Assembly (NCBI RefSeq): GCF_024436435.1
Contig: NZ_JAFMZP010000001.1
Location: forward strand, 434,001-498,000
Length of the DNA: 64,000 nt
Source of the DNA: Desertivirga xinjiangensis
Lineage (GTDB): Bacteria; Bacteroidota; Bacteroidia; Sphingobacteriales; Sphingobacteriaceae
Direction: 5' to 3'
This document shows, in pieces, positions 44,918 to 53,717 of this stretch. A program made the position numbers and the translations under genes. The number at the start of each line of letters is the position of its first letter. Position 1 is the first letter of the stretch. The notes under the pieces were generated by a model. It was given only the letters and a program-made list of their open reading frames with translations. It was not told the DNA's origin and searched no databases.

Positions 44918-45496
44918 TTATAACAAGTTATTAAGTTTTGCATATTGCAGCAACATAATAGTTTTTCCGTCTTTTATCTGTCCTGAAGTCACCATGTTCC
45001 AGGCTTGTTCGAAAGGTAGTTCTAGAACTTCAATGTTCTCCTGTTCTGTTTCAATACCGCCGCCTTCCGATACTTTCATTTCCTTGAAATACTCTGCCAC
45101 AAAAAAATACACGATTTCCGTTACAGAGCCAGGCGACATGTATGCTTCAAAAACTCTCTTCACATCTTTTATTTTGTAGCCTGTTTCTTCTTCAGTCTCC
45201 CTGAGGATACAATCTTCAGGATTATCTTTATCCAGCAATCCTGCGCATGTTTCAATCAGATAACCATCCGGATTTCCATTGATAAATGTAGTTATACGGA
45301 ATTGTCGCGTCAATATTACCGTTTTCTGTTCCCTGTTGTATAACAAGATAGTAGCGCCATTCCCTCTGTCATATGCCTCCCTGTTCATGCGTTCTACATT
45401 GCCGTCCTTCTTCAGGTAGTTGTAGGTTATTTTCTTAAGGGTATACCAGTTATCCGAAAGAATCTCCGTATTTAAGATCTCTATATGTTCGTTCAT
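44918..45496 (-). CDS. nudK: Nudix hydrolase, GDP-mannose pyrophosphatase NudK-like
   Basis: A 192-residue protein with the Nudix box spread over AGLLDKDNPEDCILRETEEE followed by TGYKI, and the NudK-like segment CILRETEEETG with Asp/Pro spacing. NudK hydrolyses GDP-mannose and similar nucleotide sugars. The opening (VERMNREAYDRGNGATILLY) also matches the NudK/ADP-sugar group. It heads a three-gene operon with GNAT and GrpB genes. Confidence 0.9.
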   Translation of the reverse strand: MNEHIEILNTEILSDNWYTLKKITYNYLKKDGNVERMNREAYDRGNGATILLYNREQKTVILTRQFRITTFINGNPDGYLIETCAGLLDKDNPEDCILRETEEETGYKIKDVKRVFEAYMSPGSVTEIVYFFVAEYFKEMKVSEGGGIETEQENIEVLELPFEQAWNMVTSGQIKDGKTIMLLQYAKLNNLL

Positions 45497-45851
45497 TATA
45501 CTTGTTAATTATATACCTACGATGTTTTTGCTAATTATGCAACAGTTATATTTTCTCAACATTCTCCGCGGGTATTCGGAAGATGTACCCTAAACCTTGC
45601 AAAAAGCTCCGGGAAAGGTTATCCCCGGGTACCGGAAGGCTTCGGAAAACAGCGAAGACGCTTCGGGAAACCTTCGGAAACTGCCATAGCTCCTGGCTGT
45701 TTAGTGATAAGCCTTCCCATAGAACGGTTGAAGGATTGGCACTCTTTGTCAAACCGGTGAATGGTGATCCAGGCCGTCCTAACATATATTTAGCTTCCAG
45801 ACTCGTAATTTTCTTCAAATTAACTCGTTTCTTTGCATAAATTCAGCTTGC
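45497..45851. other. GC-rich intergenic stretch with repeated TTCGG words
   Basis: From 45555 to 45700 the words CTTCGGAAA, CTTCGGGAAA and CTTCGGAAA repeat, with short stems such as CGAAG-ACG-CTTCG and CCCCGGG. Open frames exist on both strands over much of it (for instance 45546-45818 minus and 45583-45840 plus) but neither has recognisable protein features. It is probably non-coding repetitive sequence, with the upstream control region of the following hydrolase near its end. Confidence 0.5.
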
Positions 45852-47225
45852 ATGTGTAAAAGTGGGATGCTTCTTCTCTTCCTGATTACCCTAAGTGTAT
45901 CCAGCAGCGCTGCCACCGGAAAGTGGGGCAGCAAAGTTACGGGCAATGATATCAGGTATACTTCTACAGAGGCGCGGTCGCCTCTCAGGGATTTTGCAGG
46001 CAACTACGTAACCGTTGTGTATCTGGAGAACCTGAATGTAAAAAAGATTGGAAGAAACAGCAACGCTTCGAATGTCGGCTGGTTGCTTTCTCAGGGTTAC
46101 CGGGTTATCGAACTCAACTACGCCGGGCATCTGAATGCAGTGTCGCCTAAAATTAATGAAGACATAATAGCCATAAACGACTCCATCGCTGCAGGGGCCT
46201 TTTGCGGCTTTAGCAATTGCTCAAAGTACCAATCCTATGTGCTTTTTGAAGGATACCGGATAGAACGGAATATTCCCTATTTCGAAGATGATCCTGGCGT
46301 GTACAATACTCCGGAGCAATATACCAGCGGGGATTCCCTACGTATGGATATCATTTATCCAGCTAATGCTTCTGTAGCTGTACCCGTTATTTTGTCTTTC
46401 TCTTACAGCAACAGTTATGCGACTTACGATCCTGAGAAGAAAACGCTTACAGACGCCAATAAAAACCAAAGGCTAAACCTTGGATATACACTGGCCGGTT
46501 TCAACGATTCATTCCTGGAAGGTGCCCCAGCTAATGGCATCGCCTGGGCAATTGCCGACCATCCCAAATATTGTCCCTGGGGGAAAGGCAAACCCCTTAA
46601 TGGGCCTAACGACACTTACAAATCTTACCAAACAAATCCAGACGCTGCAAGAAAAGTGAAGTCAGCGGTGCGTACCTTACGCCAGAAGGGCGCTAGCCTG
46701 GGTTTATCAGGAAGAATAGGCATCTTCGGATTCTCACGCGGATCAACGGCCGGCTCATTAGCAGTAGGAGATCGTTGCGTGCACGATTTTGAAAATTCAG
46801 GATTTAATATCGGCATTTCTGACGATGTGCAGGCCGCTGTTCTTGGTCCCGGGGTTTTTGACTACACACAAATCTATAATGTCTTAAACGACGGGGATGC
46901 CAACCTGGAGGTCCGGTGTAACTGGGCATGGGGCAAACTGGGAGAGAATTTCGAAAGGTGGCAAGCTATGGGAGCCGCCTATCTTGTTCAATCACCGGCT
47001 ACTGCACCCGTGTTTTTCTTTTATAACACGGATGACGAGCGATATTACCAGGACCAGATAAAACATTTTAAAGCCAAATTGGATTCTGTTGGTGTTCCTT
47101 CGAAAACACTTGTAAATTATGGTACAGGCCATTCGGTACCTCAAGCTAAGGAATCATTAACCGAACTTTACGATTTTTTTAAACGATATTTAAGGTCGCC
47201 AATGGCGAGCCGTAAGCGACGATAG
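45852..47225 (+). CDS. Secreted alpha/beta hydrolase (putative pectin-related esterase)
   Basis: A 457-residue secreted protein (signal peptide to about 21, SVSSSAA). The nucleophile elbow GFSRGS places Ser295, with Asp394/395 in NTDDERYYQ and His427 in YGTGHSVP completing a triad. The fold resembles esterases and peptidases of the S9 group. Its neighbour is a GH28 polygalacturonase, so an acetyl or methyl esterase on pectin is possible. The last nine residues (SPMASRKRR) are coded by a palindromic element and may be a late extension. Confidence 0.75.
   Translation: MCKSGMLLLFLITLSVSSSAATGKWGSKVTGNDIRYTSTEARSPLRDFAGNYVTVVYLENLNVKKIGRNSNASNVGWLLSQGYRVIELNYAGHLNAVSPKINEDIIAINDSIAAGAFCGFSNCSKYQSYVLFEGYRIERNIPYFEDDPGVYNTPEQYTSGDSLRMDIIYPANASVAVPVILSFSYSNSYATYDPEKKTLTDANKNQRLNLGYTLAGFNDSFLEGAPANGIAWAIADHPKYCPWGKGKPLNGPNDTYKSYQTNPDAARKVKSAVRTLRQKGASLGLSGRIGIFGFSRGSTAGSLAVGDRCVHDFENSGFNIGISDDVQAAVLGPGVFDYTQIYNVLNDGDANLEVRCNWAWGKLGENFERWQAMGAAYLVQSPATAPVFFFYNTDDERYYQDQIKHFKAKLDSVGVPSKTLVNYGTGHSVPQAKESLTELYDFFKRYLRSPMASRKRR
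47197..47207. repeat. Palindrome at the 3' end of the hydrolase gene
   Basis: CGCCA-A-TGGCG, flanked by GTCGC (47195-47199) and GCGAC (47216-47220), lies in the last coding bases and stop region. It codes for the Arg/Ser-rich tail of the hydrolase, which suggests insertion of a short repeat that altered the C-terminus. Confidence 0.45.
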
Positions 47226-47279
47226 AAATTATTACATTGTCTCTAAACTGAAAACTACTTATTAAAATAAATAATCATT

Positions 47280-48734
47280 ATGATACCGCAGAAACACAAA
47301 CACCTTTGGGTTGCCTTGCCGCTTCTTTCGGCACTGCTCTTCTTCGCCTGTGCTACAGCCAATAAAGCGAACGTTTGGGACTCTTCCTCTGCACCAGTGG
47401 CAGACATGGAAAAACTCCGAAGCCAGATTGTGCCACCTCATTTCAAAAGGCAGGATTTTCTAATCACAGACTTCGGGGCGGTCGGTGATGGCAAAACTAA
47501 AAATACCGAAGCTTTCCGCAAGGCAATTGAAGCCTGCAATAAAAGCGGTGGAGGAAGGGTGATTATTCCTTCGGGAACCTATCTCACTGGAGCAGTATAC
47601 CTTAAAAGTAATGTTAATCTCCATTTTAGCGATAGTGCAAAAATGCTTGGAAGCAGGGATGTGAATGACTATCCTATAGTTTTTACGAGGTGGGAAGGAA
47701 TGGAGTGTATGAATTATTCTTCGCTTATCTATGCTTACGGGGAAAAAAACATAGCTATTACTGGAAACGGTATAATTGATGGCAATGCCGATAACAACAA
47801 CTGGTGGAGCTGGAAAGGTAGCAAGGATTATGGATGGAAAGAAGGAATGCCAGAGCAATCTGCTGCCCGTGAAGCATTACATGAAATGATGCATCAGAAA
47901 AAAGATCCAAAAACAAGAATTTTTGGCGACGGACATTATCTGCGTCCCAACCTGATTCAACCATATAATTGCAAGAATGTGCGGATAGCCGAGGTAAAAC
48001 TGGTTAATTCTCCGATGTGGTTTATCAATCCGGTCCTGTGCGAGAATGTCATAGTTGAAAAGGTCAGAATTATCTCTCACGGTCCTAACAACGATGGCTG
48101 CGATCCTGAGTCATGTAAAAATGTATTGATCAAAGACTGTTATTTCGATACCGGGGATGATTGTATTGCGATAAAATCCGGTCGTGACGAAGATGGACGA
48201 TCAATTGGACGGCCCGCCGAAAATCACATCATTGAGAATTGTATCATGAAGGATGGCCATGGCGGGGTAGTGATCGGTAGTGAAATTGCTGGCGGAGCCA
48301 GGAACATATACGCAATTAATAATACAATGGACAGCCCCAACCTCGACAGAGTGTTGAGGATTAAAACAAGCTCTTCCCGTGGAGGGATCATTGAGAATGT
48401 CTTCATGAAGAATACCAAGGTAGGTACTTACAGCGAGGCAGCCGTTAAGTTCAATATGTTTTATGAGAAGCCAGGTAACTTCATTCCCGTGATCCGGAAT
48501 ATTTGGGTCGAAAATTTGGATGTTGAAAAAGGCGGCCAGTACGGCTTACTGTCAGCAGCTTATAAATCTTCGCCTGTGCAAAATGTACGCCTGATCAATG
48601 TCAATATTAAAGGTGTAAAAACTCCGATGAAAGTAGATTACATAAAAAATCTTCAGTTTGAAAATGTGCAGATCAATGGCAAAACGGTGCTTGTGCCCGA
48701 TAGTTTAAAAATTGCTGTCGAGTCTATTCAGTAG
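47280..48734 (+). CDS. GH28 polygalacturonase-like lipoprotein
   Basis: A 484-residue protein with lipobox FFAC (Cys24). The right-handed beta-helix carries GH28 motifs: D272 in NNDGCDPES, D293-D294 in GDDCIAIKSG, H327 in DGHGGVVIGSE and the RIK motif in DRVLRIKTSS. These hydrolyse alpha-1,4-linked galacturonic acid in pectin or related glycans. It is 54 bases after the esterase-like hydrolase in the same direction. Lipidation places it at the cell surface or in the periplasm. Confidence 0.95.
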   Translation: MIPQKHKHLWVALPLLSALLFFACATANKANVWDSSSAPVADMEKLRSQIVPPHFKRQDFLITDFGAVGDGKTKNTEAFRKAIEACNKSGGGRVIIPSGTYLTGAVYLKSNVNLHFSDSAKMLGSRDVNDYPIVFTRWEGMECMNYSSLIYAYGEKNIAITGNGIIDGNADNNNWWSWKGSKDYGWKEGMPEQSAAREALHEMMHQKKDPKTRIFGDGHYLRPNLIQPYNCKNVRIAEVKLVNSPMWFINPVLCENVIVEKVRIISHGPNNDGCDPESCKNVLIKDCYFDTGDDCIAIKSGRDEDGRSIGRPAENHIIENCIMKDGHGGVVIGSEIAGGARNIYAINNTMDSPNLDRVLRIKTSSSRGGIIENVFMKNTKVGTYSEAAVKFNMFYEKPGNFIPVIRNIWVENLDVEKGGQYGLLSAAYKSSPVQNVRLINVNIKGVKTPMKVDYIKNLQFENVQINGKTVLVPDSLKIAVESIQ

Positions 48735-48772
48735 TTCTCACCACCTAGTTAGTTCTAGATTAACCAGCAACA

Positions 48773-49267
48773 ATGGAAAATTTTGATTGGACTTCCTTCA
48801 CAAAGCGCATTGCCGTAAAATCGGATCTGAAAACAATTTATGACGCCTGGACAAAGGCCTCTGAACTGGAGAAATGGTTTCTGAAAGAAGTAACTTTTTT
48901 CAACGCCGATGAAAGTGCTTATGACGCTAACTTAAACGTGAGTAATAACACCCGGTACCAATGGTATTGGTACCTGTATAAAGATCCGATGATTGGGATT
49001 ATAGAAGAGGCAAATGGTAAGGACTTTATCCGTTTCACCTTCGAAGGCGATTGTTTAGTAGACGTATCACTTGAGGAAAAGGAAGGTTATGTAGTGATAA
49101 CTCTTAGGCATTACAATATACCCACTGACGATTACTCGAGACAGTTCGTGCGTTTAGGCTGCTCGAATGGGTGGACGTTCTACCTCACAAACTTGAAATC
49201 TGTTTATGAAGGAGGTATAGATCTGAGAAATAAGGATGAAAGTCTTGGTGCAATGATCAATAACTAA
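48773..49267 (+). CDS. AHSA1/SRPBCC domain protein
   Basis: A 164-residue cytoplasmic protein of the START-like fold: TIYDAWTKASELEKWFLKEV near residues 23-42, a mid-region acidic patch, and LGCSNGWTFYLTNLKSVYEGG near the C-terminus are typical of AHSA1 proteins. No ligand is known. It starts 38 bases after the GH28 stop but has its own terminator downstream. Confidence 0.92.
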   Translation: MENFDWTSFTKRIAVKSDLKTIYDAWTKASELEKWFLKEVTFFNADESAYDANLNVSNNTRYQWYWYLYKDPMIGIIEEANGKDFIRFTFEGDCLVDVSLEEKEGYVVITLRHYNIPTDDYSRQFVRLGCSNGWTFYLTNLKSVYEGGIDLRNKDESLGAMINN

Positions 49268-49295
49268 CAATACAAATGTGTCGAACGACTTAAAA

Positions 49296-49330
49296 AAAGG
49301 GCCAGGATATATCATACATCCTGGCCCTTT
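49296..49330. terminator. Bidirectional intrinsic terminator
   Basis: AAAGGGCCAGGAT and ATCCTGGCCCTTT, perfect 13-base arms around a 9-base loop, with A-run before and T-run after. It ends the AHSA1 transcript and stops readthrough from the convergent gene. Confidence 0.92.
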
Positions 49331-49353
49331 ATACTTTAAAAGTAATTTGAATC

Positions 49354-50928
49354 TTACTGATTGATTTTTACAAGCTTCATACCAAGCTGCTTTTCTTTTT
49401 TCAGGTAATCAACCATCATGATATGACCTGGTTTGGCCGGATATAAGAAAGCAGAAGATGCTTTTGCAGGCATATCTATCTGATCGATGGTAACCATCTG
49501 TTTCTCGCCAAGGATGATATTACCGACAACTTTTTTCGCTTTCTCACCTTTTTCCTTGTCGTAGTTAACATATACGGCGTTGAACGTTTTTCTATTACTG
49601 CTATTAGCGAAGAACTGGTAATCAAAATCACCATAGGACTTCATGAAATGACCTGTAATGCCTGGTCCATAAAGTTCAGAACCAGATTGTAAGGTTACGC
49701 TGGTTTTGCGTTTGCTGAATTGAAGGACCTCGTCAAGAGAAAGATCCGGATTTACTACAAACAGAAGCATGTTTCCTACAACACCTTTTAGAAGACTTGC
49801 AGCATTGCCGCCACCACCAAATGCAACAGCGGCAGCCATCGAAGCGACTCCCATTGCGCTGACGTTTCTTTTGAATTGTTCTACCACGATATAGGTCTTG
49901 CCATTTTCCATACGCGTGATTTTATGAGTGAAATTGTTGAAGGAGTCGTCAATCACGGTATTCCTCGCAGCCTTTTTTACATCCACAGCCCATGAATAGA
50001 ACTTCTTAGATTTTTCTTTGCCATCGATACCAAAGCGTTTGGTGTAGAATCCCAGGCTTCTTCCCACACCTGGTTTTGATCCCTTTGAATAGTAATCTCC
50101 AACGGTGATGATCTCGTTATTTTGATCATCGATTGTCATTCCTGTAATTGAAAGAACTTCGTTACCTGCACCTTCGACAGGCAGTTCGAACATCTTTTTC
50201 CCATTTTCTACATCGATAAGCAATAGGTAAGACTCAAATTTTGTAGACATGGCCCCTGAACGCTTAAAGAGCGATATTAACAAATACTTTTCGGATGCCT
50301 CCATTGGAATGATGGATTCATAGTCCTTGGTATCTCCGCTTTCAATCTTCCATTTAGTTTGAACGGTATTATCGAACATTTCAAGTCTCCAGCCCTTTCC
50401 TTGTCCGTTTATACTGTTCTTTACAAAGCCTTTACCGGGTATCGCAAGGATATTGATAGCAGCAGTAAAACCAGTATTTCCATCCTGATTCAATTTCAGG
50501 CTTTCCTGCATGGTTATATTATCTCTTCTGGTAACATCGGTAATTACCTTACTTCCCAATTTGGTTAGGTCGTTAGAATAGGTTTCAATTTCGAACGCTT
50601 TGTCTTTGAAGTTGTAAAACATAAATCCTAAAGCCTGATCATTAAAGACATTATTAACAAGCATGTAATTATCTTTTGGCTTTACCAGGTTGATCTCCTT
50701 TACTTTGTTGAGGTTTTCATCGAAGATGCTTATACCATAATTCGAATTCTTCCTGTCGGCTTTGTCTCCTTTGTAAAACAGGCTATAGCCTTTCACCTCG
50801 TTAATATTAATGATAGGTGTAATACTGCGGCCGGAAATAGAAGAAAATCCGTCCAGGGTTTGGGTTTGAGAAAAGGCGGTTGTGCCTGCCACAAGCAGGG
50901 CAACCAGCAGTGAATGTTTGTTTAACAT
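49354..50928 (-). CDS. Secreted protein of unknown function (possibly DUF6770)
   Basis: A 524-residue protein with a signal peptide (LLVALLVAGTTAFSQ) and no lipobox. The body is rich in short beta-strands with repeated DxxxK loops, suggesting a beta-propeller or repeat fold; one Gly/Ala-rich segment (VASMAAAVAFGGGGNAASLL, near 370-390) may be membrane-inserting or flexible. I recall a similar Bacteroidota family, DUF6770, but cannot confirm it. The gene follows an M48 peptidase by 18 bases, so it may be its partner or substrate. Confidence 0.65.
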   Translation of the reverse strand: MLNKHSLLVALLVAGTTAFSQTQTLDGFSSISGRSITPIININEVKGYSLFYKGDKADRKNSNYGISIFDENLNKVKEINLVKPKDNYMLVNNVFNDQALGFMFYNFKDKAFEIETYSNDLTKLGSKVITDVTRRDNITMQESLKLNQDGNTGFTAAINILAIPGKGFVKNSINGQGKGWRLEMFDNTVQTKWKIESGDTKDYESIIPMEASEKYLLISLFKRSGAMSTKFESYLLLIDVENGKKMFELPVEGAGNEVLSITGMTIDDQNNEIITVGDYYSKGSKPGVGRSLGFYTKRFGIDGKEKSKKFYSWAVDVKKAARNTVIDDSFNNFTHKITRMENGKTYIVVEQFKRNVSAMGVASMAAAVAFGGGGNAASLLKGVVGNMLLFVVNPDLSLDEVLQFSKRKTSVTLQSGSELYGPGITGHFMKSYGDFDYQFFANSSNRKTFNAVYVNYDKEKGEKAKKVVGNIILGEKQMVTIDQIDMPAKASSAFLYPAKPGHIMMVDYLKKEKQLGMKLVKINQ

Positions 50929-50946
50929 GATTTGATTATTAGGTTT

Positions 50947-52437
50947 TTACTTTTTTTTCGTTTTGATATAATTGAGCTGCTGCAGCAGACCGGTAAACCT
51001 TCCGGATGGATACATTTTTTTATACTCGGCAGCCAGGCTATTCGCTCCCGGAGAGTAACCGGCGATGTGTGCTCCGGCGAAAGCAGCAATGAGTGGAAAC
51101 TCTTCTTTGGATGCGGTTCCGGGATAAAGCTTATCGAAACTTTCCTTGAGCGCTTTGAAGTCAGAAAGGTTCAGCGCATTTAAGAACTCCAAAAACTTGT
51201 TCAGCTCCTGAGGATTATAGTCGCTGATATTGGACACTACCTCTGAATAGCGGTGTCGCTGCAAGTAGGATTTGAGTTGTAACAGACTTAAAATAGCCAT
51301 TGACCGTAAGTAGGGACTTTGGGGTTCAAACTGCAACTCACAAAGCGAGCTATACAGTGACCTGTCAAAATACTCATAATCGAACATCGCTTGTATTGAT
51401 TCATACCCGGCAGCTCGCGTAACTTTGAGAAACGAATTGTCAGGACTGGTAGTGATGTGCTGAGTGGTGTCGTGTCCGGCACGGAGGAGCAGCCTTCTGA
51501 TTGCCGCCATACGTGCCTTACAATCGGGGTGGCTTTTTAAACTGTCGGAGGTGTCGACTTCCTTTTTAACATTAAATATGGAGCCTGAAGACTTTTCGAC
51601 CGGACTGCTTTGCCAGCTTTCCTTGCAGGCAAAAAAGGATGCCTGCTTCTCGAAGATGCCATACCCAAGCGATGATGTGTTGTCGAAGATCTTCAAGGCA
51701 TTGTACCCTTCTGCGGGATTAAAACCAGCAGACATTATCATATAAAAAGCCATTGAATCGGCGGCGCTTTCCTGATGTCGTTGATGATAAAGATTGTTAA
51801 CGGATACTTTCATTAGCAAAGCTTTTATCCGTTTATTCTTATTATACCCGTTTTTGATGATCTTATTATACTCAGCTTGCAGATCTTTATCATACAAGCT
51901 ACCCAGGTAATTGCTAAGGTTTTTTTGCACATGATCAAGGATGTTGTGAGCCAGCTCATGCGCAATCACAAACGCTACCTGGTCTTCATTTTTCAAAGTA
52001 TGTACAAGCCCTGCATTAATGAATATGGTGCCATCACCGGTAGCAAAAGCATTATCCACATAACTTCTGGTGACAACCAGTCGGCAGTTCTTTGCTTCAG
52101 GATTTGAAGCTTGCAGACGGCGAAGTGTCTTTTGAAGAAAGGGGTCTACTACTTCGTCAAGCAAGACGGTGTATTTAACAAGGTCTGCAACCTCCTCACT
52201 TGCATTTTCTTTGATGGCATTAAAATGCTTCTTATGGCTGCTGTTTATTTTTGAGGTCATGACGTAAGATGCCTCGACCGATTTTGATACAGTTTCAGAC
52301 AGGGAAAATATCCCTGCGGAATCTTTAGGAAAAAAGGGAAAATAGGTTTCAGCGATTTGCCGGGCTTGTAAAGTAAGAGTTAGGCAACCTGCCAACACCA
52401 GGGTGAAAAGCAGCCGGTAAGACATCGTGAAAAACAT
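50947..52437 (-). CDS. M48-family metallopeptidase, secreted
   Basis: A 496-residue protein with a signal peptide (residues 1-25, or 5-25 if the second Met is used). Zn site: H160-E161-x-x-H164 in VIAHELAHNILDHV with a third ligand Glu in ESAADSMAFYM. M48 enzymes act as quality-control proteases of envelope proteins (BepA-like). The extended C-terminal 200 residues are helical, possibly TPR-like. A -7 box lies 19-26 bases before the ATG. Confidence 0.92.
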   Translation of the reverse strand: MFFTMSYRLLFTLVLAGCLTLTLQARQIAETYFPFFPKDSAGIFSLSETVSKSVEASYVMTSKINSSHKKHFNAIKENASEEVADLVKYTVLLDEVVDPFLQKTLRRLQASNPEAKNCRLVVTRSYVDNAFATGDGTIFINAGLVHTLKNEDQVAFVIAHELAHNILDHVQKNLSNYLGSLYDKDLQAEYNKIIKNGYNKNKRIKALLMKVSVNNLYHQRHQESAADSMAFYMIMSAGFNPAEGYNALKIFDNTSSLGYGIFEKQASFFACKESWQSSPVEKSSGSIFNVKKEVDTSDSLKSHPDCKARMAAIRRLLLRAGHDTTQHITTSPDNSFLKVTRAAGYESIQAMFDYEYFDRSLYSSLCELQFEPQSPYLRSMAILSLLQLKSYLQRHRYSEVVSNISDYNPQELNKFLEFLNALNLSDFKALKESFDKLYPGTASKEEFPLIAAFAGAHIAGYSPGANSLAAEYKKMYPSGRFTGLLQQLNYIKTKKK

Positions 52438-52455
52438 TTAGGTTAAACTTTGATA

Positions 52456-52463
52456 CAAATATA
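52456..52463 (-). promoter_or_regulatory. -7 box TATATTTG for the M48 operon
   Basis: On the minus strand TATATTTG fits the consensus and predicts a start about 12 bases before the ATG at 52437. No clear -33 element. Confidence 0.5.
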
Positions 52464-52531
52464 TCTTTTTTACAATCAATTGATAATGTCAAGGATATCG
52501 GGGTGGCTTGCAGGTGTTTTTTATGAAAGTT

Positions 52532-52568
52532 TCTGCGAATTCAGTATAATTGGTATTCAATTCGCAGA
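52532..52568. promoter_or_regulatory. 10-base perfect inverted repeat directly before the GH43-like start
   Basis: TCTGCGAATT (52532-52541) and AATTCGCAGA (52559-52568) flank a 17-base spacer and end one base before the ATG at 52570. TATAATTG inside the spacer (52545-52552) resembles a -7 box. This could be an operator or a translational hairpin, and it shows that the start at 52570 is right, not the earlier in-frame codon at 52450. Confidence 0.65.
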
Positions 52569-52569
52569 T

Positions 52570-53679
52570 ATGATAACCAGACAACTGTTCATCTCTTCTT
52601 TTATTACTGTACTAGTTATTTTACAGTTTCTGAGCCCACTTAAAGGTCAGGGTATCTCCTCAAAGGGTACAAAAGATATGCAGTCGGATCTCAAAGTTCT
52701 AAAACTCACTAGTGAACACGCGGATCCGGTAATAGGGCCAGAGCACGCGGATGTGGTTTCCAGTGGTAACAAATCTGGTTTTGAGACAGGACAAGTAGTT
52801 AAGGTGGATAGCGTTTACCATATGTTTGTAAATGAAATGTTTGAGCGCCCCCACCGCGATTTGCGCATCGCTCACTGGACAAGTAAAGATGCGGTAACCT
52901 GGAAGCGTCAATCTACCATTGTTAGTAGCATTCCGGGAAGAACGCATGCAAATCCCAGAGCGGAAGTCTGGGTAACGGGGGTAGTGTTTAATGAAGAGGA
53001 AGATGCCTGGAATATCTTTTATGTAGCGTATCGCGGAGGTGATGAGAGTAAGGGTGAAATTGCGGGGAGCGATTATCAGGGAAGGATATGGCGGGCAATG
53101 TCTACGGTTAAAGGAAGTGACGGCATTGCAGGTCCCTATGCCGATATGGGTATAGTAATGGAGCCCGACGCGAACTCCCAGGAATGGGAAGGACAGCAAG
53201 CTGTTGCCTGCTTTAATCCTTATAAAGTTGGTAATACATGGTATTCTCCTTATGATGGGCATAATTATATACCTAAAGGCGGTTGGCCAACCGGACTGGC
53301 TTTTGCTCCTAAACTAAACGGCCCCTGGACAAGAATGCCGCAAGGGTTTAATCCAATCCGCTTGGCGGATGTTTTCACTGAAAATGAGGTGGTTTCTCAA
53401 TTAAAAGACGGACGTTATCTGATGATCTATGATTCTTTGGGTGATCAGGAAATTGGTTACAGTACTTCCAGCGATGGCCTTAGCTGGACTCGGGAAACTA
53501 GGGTGAAGGTACAAAGCAGTAAGAATAAATGGGCTATGCCCGGCGACCATTATACCCGAACCCCACTGTGCGCGATAGAAGAGAAAAATGGGACCTTCAC
53601 CGTAGTGTACACTGCGATGATGAATGTTAAGGACAGAAACTTCTATGCTATTGGCAAATGCTCACTGGCCTGGAAATAA
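52570..53679 (+). CDS. Five-bladed-propeller glycosidase-like protein (GH43/GH117-like)
   Basis: About 369 residues from ATG at 52570, with a signal peptide (ISSFITVLVILQFLSPLKGQ). Propeller motifs include QVVKVDSVYHMFVNEMF, EVWVTGVVFNEEEDAWNIFY and GNTWYSPYDGHNY. The repeated W/Y-x-[FM]-Y strands are those of GH43/GH117-type hydrolases, but I cannot assign the catalytic triad. Substrate unknown, perhaps an arabinan or galactan side chain. It precedes a clear GH43 gene by 38 bases. Confidence 0.72.
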   Translation: MITRQLFISSFITVLVILQFLSPLKGQGISSKGTKDMQSDLKVLKLTSEHADPVIGPEHADVVSSGNKSGFETGQVVKVDSVYHMFVNEMFERPHRDLRIAHWTSKDAVTWKRQSTIVSSIPGRTHANPRAEVWVTGVVFNEEEDAWNIFYVAYRGGDESKGEIAGSDYQGRIWRAMSTVKGSDGIAGPYADMGIVMEPDANSQEWEGQQAVACFNPYKVGNTWYSPYDGHNYIPKGGWPTGLAFAPKLNGPWTRMPQGFNPIRLADVFTENEVVSQLKDGRYLMIYDSLGDQEIGYSTSSDGLSWTRETRVKVQSSKNKWAMPGDHYTRTPLCAIEEKNGTFTVVYTAMMNVKDRNFYAIGKCSLAWK

Positions 53680-53717
53680 TATTGTACCTTATAATCTGTT
53701 TAAACTAAAAGATAGAT

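Noticed and set aside
45546-45840. Two overlapping small frames on opposite strands as possible genes
   Set aside because: Neither has recognisable features and the DNA is repetitive; reported as non-coding.
52450-52569. Upstream in-frame extension of the GH43-like protein from 52450
   Set aside because: It would be placed before a good signal peptide starting at 52570 and would cover the inverted repeat and the M48 promoter.
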